A DNA stretch of 64,000 nt from an uncultured Bacteroidota bacterium (GTDB lineage: Bacteria > Bacteroidota > Bacteroidia > Chitinophagales > Chitinophagaceae). Position 1 is the first letter of the stretch; each line of letters begins with the position of its first letter. Position numbers and translations under genes: made by a program. Where the stretch lies: the NCBI GenBank assembly GCA_903903635.1, contig CAIUZK010000225.1, forward strand, positions 1-64,000, given 5' to 3'. The notes under the pieces were generated by a model. That model had not been told where the DNA came from and made no database searches. It worked only from the letters and a program-made list of their open reading frames with translations. Positions 18,661 to 27,417 of this stretch are shown here, in pieces.

Positions 18661-19314
18661 TCATTTATAATTCATTACAATTCCAAGACCAGGGCCATTG
18701 GGCGTTATTACTGGTCTTAAATGCATGGATATATCACGCGAAATATCAAAGTTCTTCAGGTGCGCTGAGGTTACAGCATCCATTACCTGTAAGGCATAAC
18801 CCAGGCCGGTAAACAATACAGTAAGATCAAGAAATTTATTGTAATCGTTTTGCAACTGCTGCAACTGACTTGTGGTATATATATTTACATATTTATCTGT
18901 AGGATAGGGGTTATTTATCCTGCCAATATAGGCCAGCCTGTAAGCCTGATAATCGTTAAGGTTCTGAACAAAATAATAACCTGCAACAGTAAGGCCAGCG
19001 TATACCAGCGGTACCTTCCAATATTGGCGGTTATAAAGCTGCCCAAGACCCGGAACGATAGCTGAATAAAGACCTGCTTTTTTAGGATTTGGCTGAAAAC
19101 GGTGCGGCCTTTGAGCATAAGCTAAGCTATCGGAGCTGGTGGGGGAGTTCGCTCCTGATTGGAGTGTATCATGCCGGGGCGCTGCCTTTTCATTAGTTAC
19201 CGGATTAACAGGTTGTGTTTTGGATGAGTCTTTATTTACCTGCCCTTTACAGAACTGAGCAGAACCCAGCATTGCGCTGCACAACAGGATTACAAAAAAC
19301 AACCTTGGTAATGA
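18661..19314 (-). CDS. DUF5683 family envelope protein
   Basis: A signal peptide (MSLPRLFFVILLCSAM...) is followed by a Ser/Thr/Pro-rich spacer and then the DUF5683 core: KKAGLYSAIVPGLGQLYNRQYWKVPLVY is split by a turn into two hydrophobic helices, with further helices near FLDLTVLFTGLGYALQVMD. The family is widespread in Bacteroidota and lies in the envelope with no assigned function. I chose the Met at 19314 rather than one sixteen codons upstream, because it starts the signal peptide cleanly. It is divergent from the CCA-adding enzyme gene. Confidence 0.75.
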   Translation of the reverse strand, partial: SLPRLFFVILLCSAMLGSAQFCKGQVNKDSSKTQPVNPVTNEKAAPRHDTLQSGANSPTSSDSLAYAQRPHRFQPNPKKAGLYSAIVPGLGQLYNRQYWKVPLVYAGLTVAGYYFVQNLNDYQAYRLAYIGRINNPYPTDKYVNIYTTSQLQQLQNDYNKFLDLTVLFTGLGYALQVMDAVTSAHLKNFDISRDISMHLRPVITPNGPGLGIVMNYK

Positions 19315-19425
19315 CATGCTCAGATTTTCGACCTTAATGGGGGTAAAGATAAATCTAATCAAATAATTAATTTAGTTAAAATTGATTATTGCTTTTTCAA
19401 TTTCGAATAATTCAATTCGCTACCA

Positions 19426-19433
19426 TAGCTTTG
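19426..19433 (+). promoter_or_regulatory. -7 box (TAGCTTTG) for the CCA-adding enzyme gene
   Basis: TAGCTTTG fits TAnnTTTG exactly and ends nine bases before the ATG at 19443, which supports that start. Confidence 0.55.
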
Positions 19434-19442
19434 CACCCGATT

Positions 19443-20864
19443 ATGGATATTGTTTGCTCCAGAGAAGAATTAATGTTATTTGAGCGTATTGGCAAGGCTG
19501 CTGAAATGCTCAATGTAAGCTGTTATGTTATTGGTGGCTTTGTGAGGGATAAACTGCTGGGCAGACCAACCAAAGATGTTGATATTGTTTGTACTGGTGA
19601 TGGTATTGAATTGGCTAATACAGTAGCCGGTACTTTCAGGCATAAGCCGCAGGTGAACTTTTTTAAGAACTTCGGAACGGCGCAATTCAGAATTGATGGC
19701 CTGGATATAGAATTTGTAGGCGCCCGCAAAGAGTCTTATTCACCCGATTCCCGCAAACCTGAGGTTGAGCCAGGCACTATTGAGGATGATCAGAAGAGGA
19801 GGGATTTTACGATCAATGCCCTGGCTATAAGCCTGAATGCTGCTGACTATGGCCAACTTGCAGACCCCTTCAACGGGGTTCAGGATCTTGACCAGAAACT
19901 GATTCGGACGCCTCTTGGGCCGGATGTTACTTTTTCTGATGATCCCTTACGCATGATGCGTGCTATCAGGTTTGCAACACAACTGGGTTTTACCATAATT
20001 GATGATGTTTTTGAGGCCATAAAAAGGAATAAAGAAAGGATCCGTATCATTTCTCAGGAGCGAATAACCGATGAACTGAATAAGATTATGGCCGCCAGGA
20101 AGCCTTCTATAGGGCTGGATCTGTTGTTCAGGAGCGGGTTGCTGAAGGAGTTCTTTCCGCAGATGGCGGATCTGTCGGGGGTGGAGATAGTAGAGGGTAA
20201 GGGGCATAAGGATAACTTCTACCATACACTGCAGGTAATAGACAATACGGCCGATAAAAGCGATAATCTCTGGCTGCGCTGGGCAGCACTGCTGCATGAT
20301 ATTGGTAAACCAGCTACCAAACGATATGAAGAAGGACATGGCTGGACTTTTCATGGACATGAAGTAGTAGGTGAACGGATGACCTCGAAAATTTTCAGGC
20401 AACTGAAACTACCGCAGAATGAGCATATGAAGTTTGTAGCCAAACTGGTAGCGCTGCATTTGCGCCCCATAAGTCTTACAAAGGAGGATATCACTGATTC
20501 GGCGATGAGAAGGTTGTTGTTTGATGCCGGTGAGGACATTGATGATCTGATGATGCTTTGTGAAAGTGACATAACCTCGAAGAACAGGATGAAGGTGAAG
20601 AAGTACCTGGAGAATTTTGAGTTGGTAAAACAGCGGCTGAGAGAAGTAGAGGAAAGTGACAAGATCCGTAACTGGCAGCCCCCCATAACCGGCGACCAGA
20701 TCATGGCAATGTTCAACCTTACGCCTTCGCGTGAGGTGGGTGTACTTAAAACAGCCATAAGGGAGGCTATTCTTGACGGCGTAATACCCAATAACTATGA
20801 AGCGGCTTATGGGTTGCTGATACAAAAAGCAAAAGAGATAAACCTTTTCATGCCGTCAAGCTGA
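19443..20864 (+). CDS. cca: CCA tRNA nucleotidyltransferase / polyA polymerase family with HD domain
   Basis: The class II nucleotidyltransferase head has GGFVRD (residues 31-36), the catalytic DVD (45-47), and [10 protein letters not shown] for tRNA/NTP binding. [11 protein letters not shown] and a helical body follow, then an HD domain ([18 protein letters not shown]). It completes or repairs the CCA end of tRNAs; the HD domain usually has phosphohydrolase activity. The start at 19443 follows a -7 box by nine bases and gives 473 residues; 18 more codons upstream are less likely. Confidence 0.92.
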   Translation: MDIVCSREELMLFERIGKAAEMLNVSCYVIGGFVRDKLLGRPTKDVDIVCTGDGIELANTVAGTFRHKPQVNFFKNFGTAQFRIDGLDIEFVGARKESYSPDSRKPEVEPGTIEDDQKRRDFTINALAISLNAADYGQLADPFNGVQDLDQKLIRTPLGPDVTFSDDPLRMMRAIRFATQLGFTIIDDVFEAIKRNKERIRIISQERITDELNKIMAARKPSIGLDLLFRSGLLKEFFPQMADLSGVEIVEGKGHKDNFYHTLQVIDNTADKSDNLWLRWAALLHDIGKPATKRYEEGHGWTFHGHEVVGERMTSKIFRQLKLPQNEHMKFVAKLVALHLRPISLTKEDITDSAMRRLLFDAGEDIDDLMMLCESDITSKNRMKVKKYLENFELVKQRLREVEESDKIRNWQPPITGDQIMAMFNLTPSREVGVLKTAIREAILDGVIPNNYEAAYGLLIQKAKEINLFMPSS

Positions 20865-20884
20865 ATAATCATCGTTCCTTAGTC

Positions 20885-20892
20885 TAACTTTG
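20885..20892 (+). promoter_or_regulatory. -7 box (TAACTTTG) before the macrodomain gene
   Basis: An exact TAnnTTTG match lies 23 nt upstream of the macrodomain ATG, in the 51-bp gap after cca. Confidence 0.5.
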
Positions 20893-20915
20893 CGTTTAAT
20901 ATTGTTTGTTTAATC

Positions 20916-21422
20916 ATGATTCAGGTAAGTATTCTTAAAGGTGATATTACCAGGATAGCGGCTGATGCTATTGTTAATGCGGCAAACAACTCCCTGCTGG
21001 GTGGCGGGGGGGTGGATGGCGCCATACACAGGGCGGCGGGCCATGAATTGCTTGAAGCCTGCCGGTTGCTTAATGGCTGCCAGACCGGTGAGGCAAAGAT
21101 CACCAAAGGGTTTAACCTGCCGGCCCGATACGTTATTCATACGGTTGGGCCTGTATGGAGGGGTGGAGGACATAATGAAGAGACATTGTTGTATAATGCC
21201 TATTACAACAGTCTGCTTCTTGCCACCAGCTACGAGGTGAAAACGATAGCTTTCCCCAATATCAGTACAGGCGTATACGGATTCCCGAAAGACAAAGCTG
21301 CGGTAATCGCTGTGAAGGCCCTGAATGATTTTGATAAGACCACCCACGCAATCAGGCAGCTTACTTTTATGTGCTTTGATGATGAGAACTTTAATCACTA
21401 CCACACGTTACTTACTTTATAA
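20916..21422 (+). CDS. macrodomain protein (YmdB/O-acetyl-ADP-ribose deacetylase type)
   Basis: This is a single macrodomain of 168 residues with the ADP-ribose-binding elements GDITRIAADAIVNAANN, LLGGGGVDGAIHRAAG, YVIHTVGP and FPNISTGVYGFP. The MacroD-type Asn and Asp-Gly in NAANN and GGVDGA are present, so hydrolysis of ADP-ribose esters is likely. It acts in the cytoplasm. It precedes a class III aminotransferase by 32 bp; no NAD-consuming partner enzyme is seen nearby. Confidence 0.92.
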   Translation: MIQVSILKGDITRIAADAIVNAANNSLLGGGGVDGAIHRAAGHELLEACRLLNGCQTGEAKITKGFNLPARYVIHTVGPVWRGGGHNEETLLYNAYYNSLLLATSYEVKTIAFPNISTGVYGFPKDKAAVIAVKALNDFDKTTHAIRQLTFMCFDDENFNHYHTLLTL

Positions 21423-21454
21423 TTACTCACTACTACTTTAGCATCCATAATATA

Positions 21455-22630
21455 ATGACCAACCGCCAGTTATTTCAGCAGCATGTAGCCCAGACATCGC
21501 CTTCCCCGGTGGGCATTGAGATCGTTTCGGCATCGGGCAATTACCTTATAGATGCTGAAGGTAAGCGGTACCTTGACCTGATAGGCGGCATAAGCGTTTG
21601 CAATATTGGTCACAGCCATCCATCGGTGGTTGCAGCCATCACCAGGCAGGCCGAAAGCTACCTGCATGTCATGGTGTATGGCGAGGTCGTTCAAAGCCCG
21701 CAGGTGCAATATGCTGCATTGCTGGCGGCACATCTGCCGGCGCAACTCGATTGTGTTTACTTTACCAATTCAGGAGCTGAGGCTACCGAGGGCGCTATCA
21801 AACTCGCACGAAGGGCAACAGGCCGCACCGATATCATCAGTTGCAACAAGGGCTACCACGGCAACACGCTGGGCGCGCTGAGCGTGATGGGTGATGAGTA
21901 CTGGCGCAACGCGTTCAGGCCGCTGATGCCGGGCGTATGGCATTATGATTTCAATTCGCAGGAACTGATAGATGCCATTAATGAGCATACCGCCTGTGTA
22001 CTCATAGAAACCATACAAGGTGAAGCAGGAGTAATAGCTCCCGACCCTGAATGGCTTGCCTCGCTCCGCCGGCGCTGCACCGAAAACGGCACCCTGCTTA
22101 TCTTTGATGAGATACAGTGCGGATTTGGACGCACCGGCAAGCTTTGGGGTTTTGAGCACTATACCAATATTGTACCTGATATCGTATTGCTGGGTAAAGC
22201 GCTTGGTGGCGGAATGCCCATGGGCGCATTTGTATCCAGTCATGCGCTGATGCAGTTGCTGACCTTCAATCCCGTATTGGGGCATATTACTACTTTTGGC
22301 GGACACCCGCTGTGCTGTGCTGCCGGTATGGCGGCTATGCATGTGCTGATGGATGAACACCTTGTAGCCGGTGTGGCTGCAAAGGAAGCTCTGTTTATTT
22401 CACTGCTGAAGCATCCTGAAATCAGGACAGTGCGCAGCAAGGGTTTGTTGATGGCCATTGAATTATCCTCTGCCGGAAAAGTATCTGAAACTTTAAGAAG
22501 GTGTATTACTCATGGCCTGTTCTCCGACTGGTTTCTGTTTGCACCTGAGTGCATACGGATAGCGCCACCACTTACCATTACAGAGGATGAAATAAGGCAT
22601 GCCTGCGCACAACTACTTTCCTGCATTTAA
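21455..22630 (+). CDS. class III PLP aminotransferase (acetylornithine/ornithine type)
   Basis: A fold-type I, class III enzyme: phosphate-binding NSGAEATEGA, KGYHGNTLGALS, the cofactor aspartate in LIFDEIQCGFGRTG, and the Schiff-base lysine in LGKALGGGMPMGA (Lys248), then TTFGGHPLCCAAG. The family includes acetylornithine, ornithine and GABA aminotransferases; sequence reading alone does not fix the substrate. The length of 391 residues fits the acetylornithine/ornithine size. No arginine or GABA pathway genes lie next to it. Confidence 0.85.
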   Translation: MTNRQLFQQHVAQTSPSPVGIEIVSASGNYLIDAEGKRYLDLIGGISVCNIGHSHPSVVAAITRQAESYLHVMVYGEVVQSPQVQYAALLAAHLPAQLDCVYFTNSGAEATEGAIKLARRATGRTDIISCNKGYHGNTLGALSVMGDEYWRNAFRPLMPGVWHYDFNSQELIDAINEHTACVLIETIQGEAGVIAPDPEWLASLRRRCTENGTLLIFDEIQCGFGRTGKLWGFEHYTNIVPDIVLLGKALGGGMPMGAFVSSHALMQLLTFNPVLGHITTFGGHPLCCAAGMAAMHVLMDEHLVAGVAAKEALFISLLKHPEIRTVRSKGLLMAIELSSAGKVSETLRRCITHGLFSDWFLFAPECIRIAPPLTITEDEIRHACAQLLSCI

Positions 22631-22674
22631 GCAAAAGCCACTTTGATAAAAATAATCCGTCCGGAAAAAAGGAA

Positions 22675-23559
22675 TTATTTGGTCAGGGTAAAGTTGAAAA
22701 CAGTATTTCCGCCAAGGCTTACCTGGGCGTTTGCATCGCAACCACCGGTACCATAATTAAGTACGCGGCTACCTTGAGCCCCGAGTATGGTTGCAATACC
22801 AGATTGCGCATAGCTGCAATTCATTGCAAATACAAATGGCGATGAAATATTGAAAGTGAACTGATGGCCGTTAGGACGGGTGATAGTAGCATTACCTGAA
22901 ATAGAGAATGCATCATCGCCTCTGTCCGGAGTACCGAAACCACTTATCCATTTGCGGTCAAGAGAACCGTTCCATACAATGAACTGGCTCTTCAGCGGAT
23001 CAGGACTCATATTGAGTGAGTCATTAACCACAACGTTGTAATGCCAGTTGCCGGTTACTGTTGTATCAACCAGCATAGTCTGTACACTGCCGGTCAACTG
23101 ATTATCGTTGATGTAGTAATTGTCGTAGGTAATGGTATGCACCTGACCAAAGTCGAAATACCGGCCCGAATAGGAAACAATAATAGTACCCCGGCGTTTT
23201 CTGCCATCAAGACAAGTACAATCGTCATTAGGAGAATTGGTGCCTCCGATGCTTATGCCAAAGCGGATAACCAAAGAATGCGTAAAACCCGATGTGGTAT
23301 CGGTACCAACTGTGGCGCAAGTGCCAAGCGTGGTATGGGTAGTGCGCATATAAGCTCCGTTGTACACAAGGCCTGCTGCATCGGCTATGGAAATAACATC
23401 GTTATTTATCCACTCTATACGTGATGCATCAGATGCATATCCGCCGTTGTCGTCAACACTCGAAAGGGTATTGTCGGGTGTTGGTGAGCATGCAGTCATC
23501 AGGAACATCGGTGTAACGATAAATAAAGCATATTTTTTCAGACTTGTAATACAATGCAT
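22675..23559 (-). CDS. lipoprotein with CxCxDGRxRRG motif, copy A
   Basis: The signal peptide ends in LMTAC (lipid Cys24). The body has CTCLDGRKRRGTIIVSYSG, then QVHTITYDNYYINDN, and a C-terminal block with VLNYGTGGCDANAQVSLGG. The same order of motifs occurs in the neighbouring lipoprotein (23726-24541), so the two are paralogues. I recognise no enzyme signature; paired cysteines and a beta-rich composition suggest a disulphide-stabilised surface domain. The two genes are separated by 166 bp without overlap. Function unknown. Confidence 0.75.
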   Translation of the reverse strand: MHCITSLKKYALFIVTPMFLMTACSPTPDNTLSSVDDNGGYASDASRIEWINNDVISIADAAGLVYNGAYMRTTHTTLGTCATVGTDTTSGFTHSLVIRFGISIGGTNSPNDDCTCLDGRKRRGTIIVSYSGRYFDFGQVHTITYDNYYINDNQLTGSVQTMLVDTTVTGNWHYNVVVNDSLNMSPDPLKSQFIVWNGSLDRKWISGFGTPDRGDDAFSISGNATITRPNGHQFTFNISSPFVFAMNCSYAQSGIATILGAQGSRVLNYGTGGCDANAQVSLGGNTVFNFTLTK

Positions 23560-23725
23560 AGCTATAATTTGTTTTTGGCCCTTCCCGCTAAGGAAGCAGT
23601 ATGATCAATTTTGGTGCTAATATACGAATAGTAGTTAATGTTGCATAAAGATAACACCAAAATATATAAGGTTGCGAATATTTCCGCCTTATATATAAAA
23701 GTTTGTACAAAAATATTTTAAAAAA

Positions 23726-24541
23726 CTAGGGTAGGGTGATGGTTTTTACGGTTCCGTTTGCCAGGGTAACAGTTGCTGCATCATCGCAGTTGGCAGTATC
23801 TCCATAGTTCAGGGTGCGTTTAATATTGCCTGAAAGGGAGTAGGTTACGGTACCGGCCTCTATCCAATGGCAGTTATTGGCCACTACCAGCGGCGTGGTA
23901 ATATTAATGCTGATAATGTTGCCGTTGGCGCGGGTCATGGTTCCGCTACCCGATATTTCGTATACATCATCGGAATTGTCGGTGGTATTATAGCCTGCGG
24001 TCCAGGTGCGGGTGCGCGACCAGGTTGAGGTAATAGTGCCGCCGCCGGGGTGGGTGACAGAACCATTGATTGTAACCGTGAAGCAGGGCTGGCCCAGACT
24101 GTTGTGGCCAATATTGGTCACTGTTTTTGTTCCGGTTATTTTATTGTCGTTCTGGTAAAAATTATTGAAAGTGATGGTATGTACCGAGCCTGAATCTGCA
24201 TAATTACCGGAATAGGAGACAAGGATCTGTCCGCGGCGGTAGCGGCCGTCATGACACAGGCAATTGGTGGAACCGAAATCGATGACAATATTGCCAGGTG
24301 TATGGGTAACTGTGGCGCAGCCGCTGCCGGTACCTTTATAACCCAGTGTGCCGGATGTGTTGGTGGCTGCCAGATCGGCAACAGCCTGAACATCGTTGAA
24401 GGTCTGCTCGGATACGGCGTGATCCGAAGCGTAGGTGATGTCTTCGGCTGTATTTTTATTTTTCCGGCATGCGGTAAAGATGATGAGCGCTGCCGCTACC
24501 ATAGATAATGTAAAACCGAAAGTAAATTTATAATTACGCAT
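23726..24541 (-). CDS. lipoprotein with CxCxDGRxRRG motif, copy B
   Basis: The lipobox is IFTAC (Cys25). It shares with the downstream paralogue the blocks CLCHDGRYRRGQILVSYSG, VHTITFNNFYQNDN, RTWTAGYNTTDNSDDVYEISG, the cysteine in ANNCHW, and RTLNYGDTANCDDAATVTL. The conserved cysteines occur as C-x-C and as single residues in two later blocks, consistent with disulphides in an exported beta-structure. The length of 271 residues is close to copy A. No function is assigned; a surface-exposed or periplasmic binding role is an inference. Confidence 0.75.
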   Translation of the reverse strand: MRNYKFTFGFTLSMVAAALIIFTACRKNKNTAEDITYASDHAVSEQTFNDVQAVADLAATNTSGTLGYKGTGSGCATVTHTPGNIVIDFGSTNCLCHDGRYRRGQILVSYSGNYADSGSVHTITFNNFYQNDNKITGTKTVTNIGHNSLGQPCFTVTINGSVTHPGGGTITSTWSRTRTWTAGYNTTDNSDDVYEISGSGTMTRANGNIISINITTPLVVANNCHWIEAGTVTYSLSGNIKRTLNYGDTANCDDAATVTLANGTVKTITLP

Positions 24542-24651
24542 AGGATTGTATTTTGAAGATTTGCTTTTTTAGACTGTGGTTTTTTGGTTTGGTTTAAAAT
24601 TATGTAAATGTAAGGAAAATAAGGCATGGTAGAATGTCCGTAGGGAACCAA

Positions 24652-24779
24652 GTGGGGGTAATGCGGGGCTAATGGGGTAATGTGGGGTTAATGCGATAAT
24701 GTGATTGAATGTGGGGTTAATGTGGTAATGTGGTGCTAATGCGGTAATGTGGGGTTAATGTGGTAATGTGATTGAATGT
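24652..24779. repeat. degenerate tandem repeat, GGGGTTAATGTGGTAAT type
   Basis: About seven imperfect units built from GTGGGGTTAATGTGGTAAT and GCGGTAAT variants, with a longer-range echo ending TGATTGAATGT, occupy the intergenic space upstream of lipoprotein copy B. The strand is strongly G/T-biased with little C. No reading frame is supported. Confidence 0.75.
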
Positions 24780-24875
24780 TGTTTTATGTTAGTGCGCTGG
24801 TATGCTTTTGGAAAATTGCAGGTGGGTGCAAAATTTGTCTGAATCTGAATTGGCAGGATTTTAGGATTTGCAGAA

Positions 24876-25047
24876 TTGTGACCTCTCCCCGGCCCTCTCC
24901 GAAGGAGAGGGAGGTGTTATGTGAGTAGAATGAGATACCTGATGTGCGCGAGTTTACCACCCCTGATTGTACTCGGCAGTCGCCTCGTCCAATCGTCCCG
25001 CTCCTTGCTGAAATTCTTCGGGATCTGCGAAAAAACGGGAGGGGAGC
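24876..25047. repeat. 172-bp direct repeat, copy 1
   Basis: Starts TTGTGACCTCTCCCCGGC and ends GGGAGGGGAGC; nearly identical to 26813-26984, with the differences clustered at CTCCTTGCTG versus CTCTTTCGCG. It contains an 8-bp stem CCCTCTCC/GGAGAGGG with a GAA loop (24893-24911). A further similar stretch, GTGGCCCGTGTT, follows both copies. The copies bracket the T9SS cargo gene. Confidence 0.9.
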
Positions 25048-25192
25048 TGTGTTGCGTGGCCCGTGTTGTGTGGCCTGTGTTGCATGGCACTTATTTAGTC
25101 ATCTTCTTTTTGGGGGGAGGATTATTTTGTTGGGGGTATTTGAAGTATTTTGAAATAATGTTTTTTATTCACGCAATATGCATTTAATTTTA

Positions 25193-26818
25193 ATGAAGAA
25201 ATGGATGTGTATGAAGAGGCTGTTAGGGATATTATTGGTTATGGTGGCTTATACTGGGTATGGGCAGGCATTGCATATTGATAGTACAAGGTTTATAACA
25301 GGGAATAAATGCTGCACTAATATCAGGTTTACCATTCCAACCACAGATAAGGGGATATTGTTTGTTGGTGAGGTTTATGGAAACCCAGGTGGGATAATAC
25401 CTTATTTTGCTATTGATACAGGGGTGAATGGTAATGTACTGGTAGGTAAGATAGACAGCAATCAACAAATAAGCTGGATAAGAGTATTTGGCGGGACTGA
25501 TATAGATTTTGCAAGGAGTGCATGTGAGACACCGGATGGTGGTTATGCTATATTAGCACAGACATTTTCAAATAATGGAAATGTAACAGGATTTAAAGGG
25601 CAAGCTGATATATGGGTTTTAAAGATTGACGGCTTAGGTAATTTACAATGGCAAAAAACATACGGTAGTAGCAGTGATGATGAACCAATTTCAATTGCAA
25701 ATACAAAAGACAGTGGATTAATTATTTTAGGTGATAGTAATGGCAGCGACGGAGATGTGCCATTTCATTTTGGCAGTACCTGGATATTTAATTGGGTTTT
25801 AATAAAGACAGATAGTGTGGGCAATCTAAAATGGTGCAAGAATTTGGGAGGTACTGCTGGCGAAGAAAGTAGTGGCAGCATCCTAGCCGTAGATTCATTT
25901 TATTACCTTATTTCAAGCTCAGCTTCCAGTGACCATGATTGCACTGACAATTTCTGGCATCCGGGAATAAATACACTGGATGATTATTATATCCTAAAAC
26001 TAAATGATACCGGAAAAGTACTATGGGATAGTAGTTATGGAGGGAGTTCAAACGATGTCGTAGCCCAGGCAATTTTTGATTACAGAGATAGTACAATTGT
26101 CATTATCGGAAGTACTACATCTACCGATTATTATGTTACAGATGCAAAAGGTAATGGGGATTTCTGGTTCGTAAAATTAAACCTGAATGGAAGCATGATT
26201 ATGCAAAAAATTTTAGGAAGCTATCAGGAAGAAACGGCTGCCGGAATTTGTTGCTCAAATAATAATGGATACTTGGTTTACGGTGCTACCTTCTATTCAC
26301 CACATGCAGACACTTCCATTATACATATTGGCAGGCAGGATTGCTGGATTTTCAATATTGATAACTCGGGCAATATTATTAGTAATAAAATTTTTGGTGG
26401 TACAGAGGAGGAATTACCCAGGAGTATATTCCCTTATAAATCCGGGTACGTTGCATGTGGCGTAAGCGCATCACCGTATTTTACAGAAGGAGCAAATTAT
26501 GGGAATACCCCAAACGGCGGAGCATTTATGTCATATATAGACACGGGACAGCACGAAGAGGTTGCTCAATTGAATAATGCTGAAAATAGAATGATGGCAT
26601 GCCCAAATCCTGCCAATATGTACCTGAACATATACTTCTCAGAAAAGCAGACTGGAGAATTGAAAATTATTAATGCTTATGGACAAACAATTTATGGAGA
26701 ACAAATTAGCAATAGTCATATTGAAATAAATATTGCTGACTGGAATGCTGGTGTATATTGTATTGTTTGGCATGGGAAGGATGGTGGTGTGTTGAGTGGG
26801 CGATTTGTGAAGTTGTGA
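25193..26818 (+). CDS. secreted T9SS cargo with repeated propeller-like blades
   Basis: A signal peptide (MKRLLGILLVMVAYTGYGQA) is preceded by two alternative Met codons (25178, 25193). The body repeats a blade pattern of about 50-60 residues: FGGTDIDFARSACETPDGGY, YGSSSDDEPISIANTKDSG, LGGTAGEESSGSI, YGGSSNDVVAQAIF and FGGTEEELPRSIF. The last 75 residues are a T9SS type A sorting tail (CPNPANMYLNIYF...IINAYGQTIYG...WNAGVYCIVW..GRFVKL). It is thus exported to the surface; ligand unknown. Its stop codon lies inside the second 172-bp repeat. Confidence 0.85.
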   Translation: MKKWMCMKRLLGILLVMVAYTGYGQALHIDSTRFITGNKCCTNIRFTIPTTDKGILFVGEVYGNPGGIIPYFAIDTGVNGNVLVGKIDSNQQISWIRVFGGTDIDFARSACETPDGGYAILAQTFSNNGNVTGFKGQADIWVLKIDGLGNLQWQKTYGSSSDDEPISIANTKDSGLIILGDSNGSDGDVPFHFGSTWIFNWVLIKTDSVGNLKWCKNLGGTAGEESSGSILAVDSFYYLISSSASSDHDCTDNFWHPGINTLDDYYILKLNDTGKVLWDSSYGGSSNDVVAQAIFDYRDSTIVIIGSTTSTDYYVTDAKGNGDFWFVKLNLNGSMIMQKILGSYQEETAAGICCSNNNGYLVYGATFYSPHADTSIIHIGRQDCWIFNIDNSGNIISNKIFGGTEEELPRSIFPYKSGYVACGVSASPYFTEGANYGNTPNGGAFMSYIDTGQHEEVAQLNNAENRMMACPNPANMYLNIYFSEKQTGELKIINAYGQTIYGEQISNSHIEINIADWNAGVYCIVWHGKDGGVLSGRFVKL

Positions 26819-26984
26819 CCTCTCCCCGGCCCTCTCCGAAGGAGAGGGAGGTGTTATGTGAGTAGAATGAGATACCTGATGTGCGCGAGTTTACCACCCC
26901 TGATTGTACTCGGCAGTCGCCTCGTCCAATCGTCCCGCTCTTTCGCGAAATTCTTCGGGATCTGCGAAAAAACGGGAGGGGAGC
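26813..26984. repeat. 172-bp direct repeat, copy 2
   Basis: A near-perfect copy of 24876-25047, including the CCCTCTCC/GGAGAGGG hairpin. The stop codon of the T9SS cargo gene (26816-26818) falls in its first six bases. Confidence 0.9.
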
Positions 26985-27417
26985 CTGGGTTCGGTTATTA
27001 ATTTAGCTATTTACTTGGGTTTAGGCTATTTCCCAATGAGTATCGTGTTACGTGGCCCGTGTTATGTGGCCTTTGTGATTTTACTACTGCTTTGAATTAC
27101 AATTGGGTGAATAGTGTGATGTCCATGAACGGTGCTAACGCAACTGAAGCTGGATAGAAGTAATGGCCTCCGGACCCAAAAATCTGCTTTCTGAGGGAGA
27201 TATTTTATACCTATTTAATTTCTGGCATGATAGTTGTTGCTTTTCGGGCAGGAAAAAGCAATTATAGTATTGATTTTTGCCTATATTTACAGATTAAAAT
27301 GAGGACGTACCTGGTGTCCTCATGGTTGTTATTGCTTAATTGCATCTCCGGGTAAAATAACCGTATAGCTAACATCCGGGGTAGGAATGCCCTGGGAACG
27401 TAACTAAAAAATCAATT
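26985..27417. other. leader region of the first SprB-type gene
   Basis: No gene is seen. A stretch at 27047-27077 (GTGGCCCGTGTTATGTGGCC) echoes the sequence that follows repeat copy 1. A perfect 8-bp stem ATGAGGAC/GTCCTCAT with a 9-nt loop lies at 27299-27323. A weaker stem CCGGGG/CCCTGG lies closer to the gene. The last bases, GTAACTAAAAAA, are shared with the leader of the second SprB-type gene. TATATTTA upstream of the first stem may be a -7 box. Confidence 0.5.

Noticed and set aside
20351-20825. Long antisense frames opposite the cca gene
   Set aside because: Shadows of a well-conserved coding sequence; the real protein has all catalytic motifs on the plus strand.
24876-26984. Insertion sequence flanked by direct repeats
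   Set aside because: There is no transposase, no terminal inverted repeat and no short target duplication; the enclosed gene is a T9SS cargo.
27085-27323. Riboswitch in the leader of the first SprB-type gene
   Set aside because: Stem-loops are present but none of the conserved cores known to me (GEMM, SAM, TPP, cobalamin) could be found.
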